64,000 nt of DNA from Breviolum minutum Mf 1.05b.01 (GCA_000507305.1 DF241428.1:17643-81642), one strand, 5' to 3'; shown: positions 32,145 to 43,117, numbered from the stretch's first letter. Made by a program: numbers and translations. The notes: generated by a model not told the origin, from the sequence alone.

Positions 32145-32369
32145 ACAATATACAAATCCGGAAACCATAAGTCCGAAGAACCCCCAGAGCCTGAAAAGTC
32201 ACTGAAGGCGTCGACCAGCAACTGTGAAGCTAAAACTGCTTGCAAAACGCAAGACACCTGTGAAGACTCAACCCCGACAAAGACAATGAAAGACCTTAGA
32301 ACATTAAAAGAAGAGGACAGGTGGAAGCATCCTATATTCAGCCCCCAACTTGGCCTGCTGTTTGAGTAA
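32145..32369 (+). CDS. Candidate terminal exon, unknown protein
   Basis: Acceptor TTCACCAACAG; 74 codons to TAA at 32367. Lys/Glu/Thr-rich, low-complexity start (KSEEPPEPEKSLKASTSN), then KTMKDLRTLKEEDRWKHPIF. No second frame matches its quality. Confidence 0.5.
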   Translation, partial: TIYKSGNHKSEEPPEPEKSLKASTSNCEAKTACKTQDTCEDSTPTKTMKDLRTLKEEDRWKHPIFSPQLGLLFE

Positions 32370-32559
32370 CGTCCTGTCGCTGTGGGCTCTGAAATCGAAT
32401 GGCCATTTGGTAAAATATTTGTTTCCCAGGTTTAGAATTGTTTGGGAATGTTTGGTCATGAATTTCATTGTGGCAAGTGACGGAACAGCCTCAACATATT
32501 GCATGTCATTTTGATTCAAGTTTGAAATAGTTTGATGAAGTGCTTGACCTACATGTCAC

Positions 32560-32708
32560 AATCAAATCGGATTCCAACGTGGGGCCCTTGAGGTCTTTGA
32601 ACTTCGAGGTCGAGCTGGGATTGTTGACGCTTGTACCGTTCTTGGTGCAAGGTCGCTGGAGGACTGCCACGATGCAACCACCACGATGCATGGAAAATGC
32701 AGGACAAG
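32560..32708 (+). CDS. Candidate exon, unknown protein
   Basis: A consensus GTAAGA donor at 32709. The best frame reads GALEVFELRGRAGIVDACTV then LGARSLEDCHDATTTMHGKC. A second frame (VTIKSDSNVGPLRSLNFEVE) is also open. Confidence 0.42.
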
Positions 32709-32930
32709 GTAAGAAAATGATAGAAAATGTGCAAACTTCTCACATCTTCTCACAGCGTGACTTTCCTTCTGTGCGGCCTATTCTCTTATTTTTCTTTTCC
32801 ATGGCCTATGCTTCACGTCCGCAAGGTCGTTGCTTGGTATTGCGTGGCGTAGTGCTTAGGGCAAATTTCCTTTTCGTTGGATTTCTAGCTAATGATTCGC
32901 CAGGGCCGAAAGCCAAACATTCCTCGTGTT

Positions 32931-32962
32931 CTTGTTGTTGTTGTTGTTGTTGTTGCTGTTGC

Positions 32963-33026
<64 letters not shown>
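32931..33026. repeat. (TTG)n trinucleotide repeat
   Basis: About 30 near-perfect TTG units with two TGC interruptions, lying between two exon candidates, so probably intronic. The poly-Cys and poly-Asn frames are artefacts. Confidence 0.9.
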
Positions 33027-33048
33027 CAAGTGAGTTGCCAGTTGCCAG

Positions 33049-33112
33049 GATCCTTTCTCAATTGTGCGCGGCGGATTTGACAGCATTGCTGTGGTTGCGC
33101 TCGGCTCGTCAC
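33049..33112 (+). CDS. Candidate exon, unknown protein
   Basis: Acceptor CAGTTGCCAG, donor GTACCT; reads DPFSIVRGGFDSIAVVALGS. Ends in phase 1. Confidence 0.45.
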
Positions 33113-33473
33113 GTACCTAAATCCTGCCGCAAATGCCAAGTTTCACTGAAAGTGGCAATAGATGAAATTATCATTGCTTTCAGCAAGGCAACCATTTTTG
33201 TCTCTGCACCACAGACCGGTTGCGGCCTTGTTTGAGCCATCCCCATCGAATGCTTCATGATCAGCTCAAAATCATCTTTCTGTCAGGCCTCAAGAGCGTC
33301 AGGCAAGAATTGGCATTGCATAGCTTCAAGTAGGTCAAGATGGTGAAGATTGTCACAACTCGCAACCATCAAAGCCAATCAAGATGGACTTACAGTGTCA
33401 GGGAATAACAGGGAGAACAAATCCACGGGGTCATTTCTGTGAACGACGTGATGATGTTGATGGCCTCACACAG

Positions 33474-33545
33474 ATGCGTGGTCAATCCAGGCGGTTCTGG
33501 CCGATCCTTGATGGCGACTGCATTCGCGCTGGGAAGCTACGCCAG
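33474..33545 (+). CDS. Candidate exon, unknown protein
   Basis: Twenty-four codons between CCTCACACAG and a GC-type donor GCTGTG, reading MRGQSRRFWPILDGDCIRAG then KLRQ. Phase 0. Confidence 0.42.
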
Positions 33546-33706
33546 GCTGTGTGATCTTTGTCATGCACGCTGCAAAGCCTCTCTGTTTTTCAAGCCAGCC
33601 TGATTCTTTGTTGCAGGTCATGGGTTCTTCGAAAGCCAACAGATTCCTTGGACGATGAAGGAGAGTGTGTCATTGTCATGCTGTGGTCGGTTTTAGCAAA
33701 TTTCAG

Positions 33707-33774
33707 CCAGAGGAGATCCAGAATTGAAAGCGCCTGCGAAGATTGCAGGCTTTGCTCAAGCAAACGAGCTTCAG
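33707..33774 (+). CDS. Candidate exon, unknown protein
   Basis: Acceptor AGCAAATTTCAG and strong donor GTGAGG. Reads RGDPELKAPAKIAGFAQANE then LQ. An upstream exon candidate (SWVLRKPTDSLDDEGECVIV) starts at 33617 after TTTGTTGCAG. Confidence 0.5.
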
Positions 33775-34048
33775 GTGAGGGCGAAATACTTTGCTGCCTT
33801 ACTTTACCTTTTGCATGTTCGTGTTTGGTCTTTTCCCGGCAACCTCGACCCCTCAGCAGCTTCGCACGGCACCTCACTACACTGTTGTATACAGAACGCG
33901 CAAGAGTTGTTTTGATTATACATTACATTGCATATCAAGTATTTACTGTACTCGTACATATAGGAAAACCGCTAGTTCCCGGGCTAGCCGGGGACGGAAG
34001 TTTCAGGGCAAAAAAACCTTATAAGCCAAGGAAAGAATTTGCCTATAG

Positions 34049-34084
34049 AATGTGCGCAGGGCCACCAACATTCAAGAATGGAAA
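34049..34084 (+). CDS. Candidate micro-exon (set 6, exon a)
   Basis: Twelve codons, NVRRATNIQEWK, between TTTGCCTATAG and a consensus GTGAGT donor. Phase 0; joins 34129 across a 44-nt intron. Confidence 0.52.
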
Positions 34085-34128
34085 GTGAGTCTGAGAAGAT
34101 GTGCTGCTATCTGATCTTTTACCCTCAG

Positions 34129-34172
34129 ATTCGTGTGGAGGCGAAGGAATTGGATGGAACATGGTTTCATAA
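34129..34172 (+). CDS. Candidate exon (set 6, exon b)
   Basis: Acceptor CTTTTACCCTCAG; continues set 6 in phase 0 as IRVEAKELDGTWFHKP. The donor is uncertain. Confidence 0.48.
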
Positions 34173-34582
34173 ACCTTCCACATGCGTGTTGCTCCATCCT
34201 TTCTCACCGCGGTGTATACATGTACTAGATGGTGGTTTTAAACATTAGTTTATTTTTGCCCTACTTAGGGAGATGATCCAATTTGACTTGTACCATCTTC
34301 AATTGGTTTGAAACCACCAACTAGTGTATATAGATGCAAACATATGCAAAGGTTGTGAGCAAAATAAACTAAATAAGCATTCAAAAACACATCTAGAACC
34401 CAAACGAATTTGCACACAGTCTTGTAACCAGGGCCATTGAATGGCTTGGAAGAACCTCACAGCATGAGGGGTGCTGTTTTTATCAGGTTTCGAGCCAAAT
34501 CTCAGCCACAGAATTACCAGTGGTTGCAAAGTTCATTGCTTGAGCCTCAATACTTTTGCTGCGATAGCTCCTGTGTTCTCAG

Positions 34583-34810
34583 ATGAATGCAAACAGTCCT
34601 GTTGGACCTCACGAAATGGCCCCAGGATTCAACTCGTCAAGGAGAAATATTGTCACCTGCACCACTTGGTGGAATCCAAAGTTCAGACCTCAGGCCCTGA
34701 AGGCTTGTTCAAATCTTGTTTGTAGTCCATTGTATGTCGATCGCAGTGACGGAAATGTGGCCGCTATTAAATACTTCCTGAGGTGCCATGGTGCTTGCAG
34801 CTTCTTGTGA
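34583..34810 (+). CDS. Candidate exon, Cys-rich protein
   Basis: From ATG 34583 to TGA: MNANSPVGPHEMAPGFNSSR, then TTWWNPKFRPQALKACSNLV, then NVAAIKYFLRCHGACSFL. It directly follows GTGTTCTCAG. The preceding stretch from 34512 (NYQWLQSSLLEPQYFCCDSS) is an alternative exon. Confidence 0.4.
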   Translation: MNANSPVGPHEMAPGFNSSRRNIVTCTTWWNPKFRPQALKACSNLVCSPLYVDRSDGNVAAIKYFLRCHGACSFL

Positions 34811-35149
34811 CACCTTTGGTTTCAGCCTTGGATTCATTAGCGGCTTGCCCTAGTTTTTTGAATGGTTTTGCCTTCTTCCCCAATGCAAGCTGGATCTGTA
34901 TGCCACTGTGTGCCAGTGCAAATCCACTCTCGTTCGAATCATATATCATCATCCATCTATTGAACGATTCGCCATTCTTCTTTGGCAGGACGTGTAGCAC
35001 TGTTTTGCTTGGAGACCCTTCGATGTCTTCATTTGTGGAAAGGCCCTCTTTGTTCAGTTGGATGCTTCATTGGATCTGTACAGAAGAACATCATAAGCTG
35101 ATGTTTGCTGTATGTGGGAGAGCTGTCCCTTGAACCAGACATGTATGCT

Positions 35150-36040
35150 GGCGATCTTTGGGGAAGGATATCGAGATGCCCAAGTAGCTTGGCTAGGCAG
35201 GATGCTTAGAGGCTTAGCCTTTACATGCGAACATGCCTTGGTGGAGAGCCTTGAATACATTGAAGGATCTTGGATGTGAACATCACATGGTTCACTATTT
35301 CAAATCGTGAATGCATTTTTTTCATACAGCGTCAATAATCCCGCAAAACTCAACGCGATCACAAAGGGTGATCCTCAACTTTGGATCACCGATCATTCTA
35401 TTCCAACAGGATAGAGCCGGAGCACATTTGAGCGATGCAAATACCATCATATAAGCGGCATGAAACATGAACAATTGATAAAGATGAAGTTATTGTAGGT
35501 CTATTTTGGTTGACTCTGAGTCCCTAAGATCGAGGCTTTGGGCTTGATCCATGCTGGATTAAAAGCGGACAGAGGTATCACAGCAGCAAAAATAGATAAA
35601 GATAGTCACAACGCTACCTGCAACGTTACTCAACTCTTTTGTGCAAGACTGTTTGTAACACAACAAATGAATACTACGACCTGAGTCTATATGTACTGTA
35701 AATCCAATCAAATTGCTCTGCATGTGGATGCTAGTCGCACGCGCGCAATCTACTTCTGCACAGCACTTCATTAAAACTCACAAACATTTATTCTAAAAGC
35801 GTTTCCCACACAATCCCACCTTAAGACTCAGCAATGTATAAACTGATAGATGTATACTCCTTTGCATTTGGAAAGGAAAGCCCACCTGCAATTGCTGTCA
35901 TTTGCAGCACATTTTTGAACTACCTATTCGAAACTCCGTAAGCTGAAGGTAAGGAAGTGTTGCGAAATCTGGAATTGCAACAGCCAAACCCGAAACACTA
36001 CAAAGACCGCTGTCTAAGACGTCCTCTGTACACAAGTGGG
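35150..36040. other. No supported feature
   Basis: I found no open frame with paired splice signals and no repeat of note in this stretch. Confidence 0.45.
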
Positions 36041-36214
36041 ATTGTGTGGCGCTGACTGGCGTCGTGCCACATGTTCGTTATGTGGCAGCATTGAACATAA
36101 ACCTTCCATACTTCTGTTCACTTCCTATAGATATCGGATTTTCAATAGAGCATCATGTGCTGCATGATGGAATTTTCTACAGAGGGGGGTGTTTTTTCTC
36201 GCTTTTTTTAATTA

Positions 36215-36610
36215 TTGTTTTTTGGCTTTTTCTTGTCTTTCTGGCTTCTGTCGGCTTTTTGGCTTCTGTTGGCTTTTTGGCTTCTGTTGGCTTTTTGGCT
36301 TCTATCGGCTTTTGGCTTCTATTGGCTTTTTGGCTTCTATTGGTTTTTGGCTTCGATTGGCTTTTTGGCTTCTATTATTTTTTTTGGCATTTGTTGGCTT
36401 GTGTTGGCTTTTTGGTTTCTGTTGGCTTTTGGCTTCTATTGGCTTTTTGGCTTCTATTGGTTTTTGGCTTCGATTGGCTTTTTGGCTTCTATTAATTTTT
36501 TTGGCTTCTGTTGGCTTTTTTTTGGCATTTGTTGGCTTTTGTTGGCTTTTTGGTTTCTGTTGGCTTTTGGCTTCTATTGGCTTTTTGACTCTGTTGGCTT
36601 TTCAACATAT
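36215..36610. repeat. TTGGCTTYTGTTGGCTTTT minisatellite
   Basis: About twenty copies of a 19-21-bp unit (TTGGCTTCTGTTGGCTTTTT and variants), partly arranged in larger duplicated blocks. Because most units are multiples of three or close to it, long Leu-Ala-Ser-Val-Gly-Phe frames appear; I take these as artefacts. G/T-rich DNA continues to about 37030. Confidence 0.85.
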
Positions 36611-37689
36611 CGAATAGTGACAAGGAACTATATAGAAATTCTGGCTTTTGGCTTGCGTTGGCTTAAGGTGATTTTTGCGTCTTCTTCTTGTTGCTGGCTG
36701 TTGTTGTGTTGTTGGTGGTGGTGGTGGAAGCACCCGGGGCTGCATGCCTTGGGCCCAACGCCCCTCCAGCTTTGAGATCTCTATGACATTCTTTGGTTTG
36801 TTTTTGTTGTTGTTTCTTGTTGTTTGTTATAGGCAGTGTTCCTCGTTTGTAGTTGTTGGTGGTTTGCTATTGCTTGCTATATTTTGCTATGTTGTTCGTG
36901 ATAATGTTTGTGATATTATTCTTTGTGATAGCGTTTGTGATATTGCTTTCTTTTGCTACAGGGTTTCTTACATGATGTTGTTTCTGTTTGGTTTTTGTTG
37001 TCGTTGTTGCTGGTCTGTAATTCTGGTGTCAAATTTGCCGGGTAAAAAAAGGCACAATGGATATTATTGCAGATCAATCTTGAGAAATGAAATGGACATC
37101 GAGGAATGAAGTAAACATTGTGAACCATTGCGGAAGTAATTGTGCAACAAAAAGGACGCGGAAATCTGTGAGTCAGGTTTTCCTCATTGTTTGTCATCCC
37201 GAACCAGGCAGCAGACTAGCAAAGTGAAACCAAAATGCCGTGAAATCAAATGAACACATTAAATCTGTATAAAACCTGCACGAAATATAGCGAAATGAGA
37301 CCAACATATAGCCAATTGGAAGGAAAAGACAGCAAAATCTCAAAATTGCAAGACATGATAGCAAAATGGAGAGTAACAAGCGTAAAATTGAAGAAACACG
37401 TGAAATCTGCAAAGCAGCTGCACGGAATATAGAAAATCGAAGAAAACACAGAAAACTGACAAGAAATCGTAGCAAAATGAAAGGAACATACAAAAAGCAA
37501 CGAAAACAGATGAAACATCAAAAGCAAACAAAAACACCAAACCACAAACAAAAAACATCCAAAATTAACATCACGCCCATTTTCTATAGGTGTTCCTCAC
37601 CTGCTAAAAGAGTTGCTATTTGTTCGTGATGCTTTCAGACGCCTTTCGTCCTCAAGCATACCAACTCACTGACTCTGGCTTACAGACTA

Positions 37690-37840
37690 GAAACCTACTT
37701 GAGGATGATGAAATCCCTAGAATTCATGACGGCAAGAGGGTGCCCACAAGGAGACCCTTCTTGGGCTTCATATTTTCGTTGGACGCTGTCATTGCCCTTG
37801 GGAGTGGTTCTGGTGGCAGAGCTACTAGTGCGTGCCTGTA
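37690..37840 (+). pseudogene. LINE-type reverse transcriptase relic
   Basis: The frame from about 37696 reads LRMMKSLEFMTARGCPQGDP then SWASYFRWTL. GCPQGDPS matches the conserved G-x-PQGDP(L)S box of non-LTR reverse transcriptases. Only about 45 codons are recognisable, with no FADD box, so it is a dead fragment. Frames continuing to 38280 may be more of the same element. Confidence 0.6.
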
Positions 37841-38385
37841 GGAAGATGCACAAAACGCACCATCATGCAATCCCCAAATAAAGATGGGCGCGCACTTGCC
37901 CGGGGACAAGAAATTTGACTCATTGACATGTGCTGCAAAAGAAAGTGTTAAATATTTTGATCTCAGGTCAAAGCACTGGTGGTCGGCTTGCGCGCCTGGC
38001 TTACTTGGTTTTGAATCTCTAAATTGGACCTTAAGATTTGCAGGAAGATTTCAAGAAACCCGAAGCTGTGGTAGCCCTGGAGTGGTAGAACCAGGTTACA
38101 ATTGCACACGCACCGTCTTCAGCAGCAATGCGGGGATAAATTCCAAAGGTCAATTGGAACGATTCCCACATCAGTCTGTTCGCTATGACATGCAAGTCCA
38201 TTTGGTGCAGCTTGGTTGTGGTCAGCTGAGGCTCAGCTTCCCTGTTTTTTTTTCCCTTCGGCTGTTTTGGCTCTTAAGGTAAATGAACATTTTCTTCCGA
38301 GGATTGGGTATCGATGGGTATCTGAACGAACTTCCTAATCCATCGAAGTCCTTCCAGCATTTTTGAGCGATCACCTCACTGCCAG

Positions 38386-38556
38386 GGATCAGATATGTCG
38401 AGCTCTCAAGCTTACGCTCCTGCTTGGGAGACCGCTCAGACATTGCACCTAACTACTGAGAGTGTCACACCTTTTCAAAGATCTCAGGGCATAGGCATAG
38501 CCACAGAAATTGATCCAAGCAAACTGGTCCTTTTCCACACTGCCACCATTGCTTGA
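38386..38556 (+). CDS. Candidate terminal exon, unknown protein
   Basis: After TCACTGCCAG, 56 codons to TGA: GSDMSSSQAYAPAWETAQTL and GIGIATEIDPSKLVLFHTAT. Ser/Thr/Ala-rich. The frame is open upstream to 38325. Confidence 0.4.
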   Translation, partial: GSDMSSSQAYAPAWETAQTLHLTTESVTPFQRSQGIGIATEIDPSKLVLFHTATIA

Positions 38557-38647
38557 AGTTTTTGGAATCCAAGTCAAATTTCATTTAAGTTTGCTTTAGA
38601 AGCTGGTGAAAATTGGAGCAGAGCAGCACACCCATAGTACCTTGCAG

Positions 38648-38829
38648 TATTGGCTACGCGGCGACGCGACGTTCTGGGACAGTCTTATCTCTTTGCTTTA
38701 GCAATCCAGTGGCTCGCATCCTCTGGTCCCTACCCCCTCCGCTCTTTCGCAGCAAATTGATGCAGCGCCCAATCAAATTCAATGCGGTGCAAACATGCCA
38801 TCGCCAACCCCCCACTTTTTCCTTCCAGG
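38648..38829 (+). CDS. Candidate exon pair, unknown protein
   Basis: YWLRGDATFWDSLISLL follows ACCTTGCAG at 38648-38698. ARILWSLPPPLFRSKLMQRP follows AGCAATCCAG near 38711 and runs to about 38829. The second is also reachable from the first by a different frame, so the exact structure is open. Confidence 0.35.
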
Positions 38830-38914
38830 GTACACTGTATATATTATATATATATATATACCAAATCAATTTAAATCATATCATACTATTTGATACTACT
38901 TGTGCGTCCCACAG

Positions 38915-39105
38915 ACTTGCCGCGGCAGCTTCGCCCGAAAAAGCTTGAGGCCTGGCCTGGTGATCTATGCTCCTCGGAGAGGTTTGTTGGAGCAACTTGG
39001 TGCATCTTGAATGTTGCGAGAAATGTATGGAAGAATGAAGTGTTCGGCATCGACAAAGTCAAGAGGCAAGACATGCAAATGGTCGGCCAGCATGATCACT
39101 CCTAG
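38915..39105 (+). CDS. Candidate terminal exon, unknown protein
   Basis: Acceptor GCGTCCCACAG; 63 codons to TAG: LPRQLRPKKLEAWPGDLCSS, then VARNVWKNEVFGIDKVKRQD. The opposite strand is also open (IIKLSRGGLVASSPNRLSKN), so the strand is inferred from the neighbours. Confidence 0.38.
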
Positions 39106-39313
39106 TGACCATTCCTGATTTTTGGACAGACGATTTGGACTGGATGCAACAAGCCCTCCTCTTGATAGTTTGATGATTGGACATTCTTTTTTCAATGGCC
39201 TGACCGCATATTGGACGATTATCCCACTAAGCTAAGTTGAATCATTGATCGAGATGCAGTTCTATGATTAGAACGATAGGAAGCCTAGCCATGCAACGCC
39301 ACCTTTTTTTGAG

Positions 39314-39437
39314 GCTATGGCAACTTTGCTCCAATGGTCGCACTCCAAAACGCGTGGCTGCCAGTTGTGTCGGCTGGACTCCCAGACAGTGGCATATTCC
39401 TGCTGCGCGGTTCCCTTTATTTGGACAGTCGGCAAAG
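39314..39437 (+). CDS. Candidate exon, unknown protein
   Basis: A T-tract ending TTTGAG precedes 41 codons, AMATLLQWSHSKTRGCQLCR then LDSQTVAYSCCAVPFIWTVG, and a GTTGTG donor. Contains CxxC. Confidence 0.42.
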
Positions 39438-39662
39438 GTTGTGAGCATGACAATGTAGATTAGATACTTGAAGACCTGAGCAAGAGCTGGAAGGCAAATG
39501 AAGGCAACAAATTGCACCGACATTGCGTTTCATTCATGTTCATCCACAAAGCATTGCACGGTGTTCTTCAGAATTACTAGGAACTGAGGTCCTTGTTCCT
39601 ACATGTTTCTACCTTCACAATGATGACCCTGTCTATGGGTGGTTATAGTTGAGCAGAGCACT

Positions 39663-39756
39663 TACCCTCCAGGGAACTAACATATCCCCCCAAAATGGCA
39701 TTTTGAAGATGATTTTCCTTTTCCCAAGGCGGGATATGTTAATCCCCTGGAGGGTA
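39663..39756. repeat. Perfectly placed 26-bp inverted repeat (hairpin)
   Basis: Arms 39663-39688 and 39731-39756 (TACCCTCCAGGG...CATATCCC and its complement) match at about 24 of 26 positions around a 42-nt loop. The flanks are unlike each other. Confidence 0.8.
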
Positions 39757-40468
39757 TTACTATTTGTTGAGCCCTGAGAGCCTCTGTAACATACTAGTGC
39801 TCCCAGCAGAATCTTAATATGTCACGTCACATACATTGTGACATTTTTAGAACATGCAAGCTGTCAAGGAATAGCAATAGTATCTCCTTCAAAGTCCGCA
39901 CTCTTTTAATCTCTTGTACTTCACACAGCATTCATTCCTTCATCGTCCCAAGGTTCTGAGTGCCTTCTCCTTTCGGAATCTGGGCGAGCTTGCTTGGTGT
40001 GGTCCAATCCTTGAAACTATGACCAAGACGTGAAGCTGCAGCATTTCATTGAACAATCACTGGGGCAGTAGCTACGCATCATGTGTCTGAGCCCAAAATC
40101 ACCAAATGAATGGGATTCAATGGGACAAATTTACAAATTTCCCGCCTGCTTGCCTGTTGACTTGAGACGAACGTATGAGAGATGTAGAGTCTAGAGACGA
40201 ACTGTGACAATCTGTGACTCAGGCCAAGTGGGAAAATTGACCGCTTAAACTGGGCCAAGGGCTCAGAGAGGCTTTCTCAGAGCTGTTGATGCCGGGAATT
40301 CCAAGTCCTCGGAAAGCAGTTCCTGCGGGGGTAGCGCGAGTCCACGTTTTCCAACTTGCTGCTCATTTGATTCTTGCGCATTCTGTTCCCCCCTAATGGG
40401 TAAACATTGATTGAGCTTCGCCCCAGTCTCATTTTTTTTTCCCTGTATACAAGCTGCCTCAGCTTCAG

Positions 40469-40681
40469 TTGTTTTGTAACACGCTCATGGATTGCAGTTC
40501 TGCCTTCTGCAACCCGTATTGTAATTTTGTTTCCTTTCTGGGGTGTTTCTCATCTCTTGAAATCACCCCTTTATACATTGCCACATCAGCTTACTTGGCA
40601 GCCATCCTCGTCCTCGTCGCCCAGAAGCCGCCAAAGCCTCGGCTGCGAGAACGGAGTGACACTCATACTTCAACTCCTTGA
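40469..40681 (+). CDS. Candidate terminal exon, single-pass membrane tail
   Basis: Open to TGA with a hydrophobic helix (LYIATSAYLAAILVLVAQ) followed by a basic tail (KPPKPRLRERSDTHTSTP), the look of a C-terminal membrane anchor. The 5' boundary is uncertain; GGATTGCAG at 40490-40498 is one option. Confidence 0.35.
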   Translation: MFCNTLMDCSSAFCNPYCNFVSFLGCFSSLEITPLYIATSAYLAAILVLVAQKPPKPRLRERSDTHTSTP

Positions 40682-41377
40682 AGTGTGAGACATGGTGAGA
40701 CAGCTTGAGTGACTTCAAGACAGAAATCAACCCCAGTTCGTACGGCGAGTTCAAGCATGTTCAAGCCATGCCATTGAGGAGTCATGAGGATTCAGTATTA
40801 TGATTAGTATTGATTAGTATGATTATAGGGTTCATGTCCAGTTCAAGATGCATCATCCATGTTCCGAGGAGCAGATCCTGATAGCGATGCGTTCGATTCT
40901 GCTCAAACCTCAATGTGCTTTGCACACAATTGCGCTGTAATGGTTTGTTGTGTACACTACTTTATATAACATCTGACATCAGATAACTGCAGATTTTGAC
41001 TTCATATTTGGTCCACTGCATGAACAACAAGTGCTGCAATCATCGCGTTTTTGAAGACAGCCACGGGGGGGAACCTTGAATGGGGGTCCTTGCGAAACCG
41101 TATGCCTGCGGAGAAGTACATGGCTGAGGGATAACCCCATAGACCATTTTTCATCCGTTTTCAATCACGGATTGATGTTTTCGATTTTGATTATATAAAG
41201 GGTTCGCCCGAACGTGGTCTTTAAAGATTTTCCCCGACAAACGAAACCAGTCGTAAAGGGAACTGGTCATGCTTCGCATGGAATTGAAGGTCTATAATAT
41301 TATTGTATAATATTGTATATACATACTGCACATTGTGGATTTTTATATGGTATACTACATACACCACTTCCATCCAG

Positions 41378-41497
41378 CTTGGTAGCAGCAACGTCGGTCG
41401 AGATGGTATCCGGTATGGTATCCGTGGTCCCCCTCGACAGAGAATTCAGTCAAAGGTTCCCTTTGGTCCCTTGAGGATTCTTGATTTGTTTCTGTAT
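41378..41497 (+). CDS. Candidate exon, unknown protein
   Basis: Forty codons between CACTTCCATCCAG and GTAAAC: LGSSNVGRDGIRYGIRGPPR then QRIQSKVPFGPLRILDLFLY. Phase 0 at both ends. Confidence 0.45.
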
Positions 41498-41895
41498 GTA
41501 AACTGTATATAAATGTACGTAGTACATTATGATTTATAATATCATGATATTCTATGCTTATGTTGTTTTTCAATGATAGTTAATAAAACATATAGTCATA
41601 TAGTATGAGTAATGTTTTTTTTGGTTTTTGTGTTTGGTTATGACACGAAGTTCTATACTATACATGCCTCTCTGTTTGCTTTCCTGGAACTCGCACGCGC
41701 ACTCCAACATGGCACATTTCATTCATATTCCAACAACGTCCATTTGTCCTGATCCTTCGATGTGCGGGGCCATAGCCCAAGAATGCGCAACAACCTTTTA
41801 GATCCTTTCAGTTTCATAGTTGGAAAGCTTGACGTGGTTGCAGGCTCGTAGCATGACGTGTTCAGTTTTGCTCGCAGCGACTCACTGTACTCAAG

Positions 41896-41950
41896 GCTGA
41901 CAGTGATGTAGACGAATCCAAAGTGGATACGGCCAGCACCTCAGGGAAAG
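41896..41950 (+). CDS. Candidate exon, acidic linker
   Basis: Between CTGTACTCAAG and GTGTGC: ADSDVDESKVDTASTSGK. Typical of a disordered linker. Confidence 0.48.
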
Positions 41951-42092
41951 GTGTGCAAAGACATGTGAGCGCTCATGTAGAAATGTGTAGAATAGAGAAT
42001 TCAGCACTCACGAGATGAAATGTCTGCTGAACATTGCTGAACCGCAAAATCGAGCTTTTTTGTGCACCAGTTGCAAACTAGTGAACTCGTAG

Positions 42093-42225
42093 CATAGACT
42101 CTTTTGGCATTTCCTGGTCAACTTTGCCCTCCAAAGGAGCTGCAAAACGTGCACTCAAAGTAAAAAGTGAAACCCAAAGTGCAACGATTTTTGGATGGAA
42201 GATGGCACCAGCACCTGCAGCCCAA
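42093..42225 (+). CDS. Candidate exon, unknown protein
   Basis: After GAACTCGTAG: IDSFGISWSTLPSKGAAKRA then LKVKSETQSATIFGWKMAPA. A GTTGGT donor fits at 42226; the frame stays open to 42288. Confidence 0.4.
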
Positions 42226-42669
42226 GTTGGTTTCAGATGTGCATGGGATGCAGGATTGGCATGGCATAGACATTTGAATACAATGTGATATTGTGCATTT
42301 GCAATCATTTACATGTATCTGTATCTATCTGTACTATTCAATGCTTCTCGTATCTATACTGAGAGTGGTGGTCAAGCCTATTGGGCACATCAGCGTGCAC
42401 CGCACCTCCCCATCGGATCCCATCGGCAGGCGCTTTTACAGCTTTTACACAACTTTCAAACGTACATACTACTGGTACTTTATCATACATTTACCATACA
42501 CTTATCATACCCTTAAAATCTTTTTAAGATTTTAAAGTTTAGAAATCTCTTCGGAGACAGTGCTAGTCAGTAGCAAGACAAGATCATATATAATAGCTTC
42601 GTTCTTCATGAAGTATGGAGAGGCACGTCAAAAAATCACTTAAAGACGGTAATTACGGACATAAAACCA

Positions 42670-42840
42670 AGACAGAGCAAAAGCTGACTTGATTTTGCAT
42701 ACGTCTAAACCAACTGGAAGAGAAGATGTATTTCGTACCCCGGGCACAAAGGTGCTATTGAAATCTATTGGAAAGTTAGATCGAATGGCTACGGCCAGCA
42801 ATAAAACCTACCTTGAAAAGCAGTCCAAAGCTTGGAGATG
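42670..42840 (+). CDS. Candidate exon, unknown protein
   Basis: An open frame with TSKPTGREDVFRTPGTKVLL then SIGKLDRMATASNKTYLEKQ. The boundaries are not clear; it runs towards a TG microsatellite at 42858. Confidence 0.32.
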
Positions 42841-43033
42841 CATCCTGATAGTTTTTTTGTCTCTGTGTGTGTGTGTGTGAGAGAGCGCAAATCCCAAGGA
42901 CAAAGGAGAAAGCGCCAGTGCCTCCTGCCGGGAAAAAAGGGAGGGCAAAGCAGTCAAGCAGTAGAGCGAAAGTTCCAATCACAAAGATCTCATTTGAGGT
43001 CATTTGAGTAAGTTGGGCTTCTTTGTCATTTAG

Positions 43034-43117
43034 ATGGACACAAACGACTCAAGGTACAAACAGCTGTTACAGTGGCTTCTTGATCAGGAGCTGAACCGTA
43101 CTATGCAGCAGAAGGAG
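43034..43117 (+). CDS. Candidate exon, helical protein
   Basis: Exactly 28 codons between TTTGTCATTTAG and GTTTCG: MDTNDSRYKQLLQWLLDQEL then NRTMQQKE. It could be internal or carry the start codon. A second small candidate (VCKRPRATLKWPSRRANLER) lies at 43246-43305, with non-matching phase. Confidence 0.52.

Noticed and set aside
32540-33235. 231-codon + strand frame with a poly-Cys block
   Set aside because: The poly-Cys is the TTG repeat. The frame crosses a consensus GTAAGA donor at 32709 and probably links two separate exons through an intron.
36046-36775. Membrane-protein-like frames rich in Leu/Phe/Trp
   Set aside because: They come from the TTGGCTTCTG minisatellite and are open in several frames at once.
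42786-42796. ATGGCTACGG, part of the reverse complement of the spliced leader
   Set aside because: Only ten bases match and the flanks do not continue the leader, so this is expected by chance. It lies inside an exon candidate.
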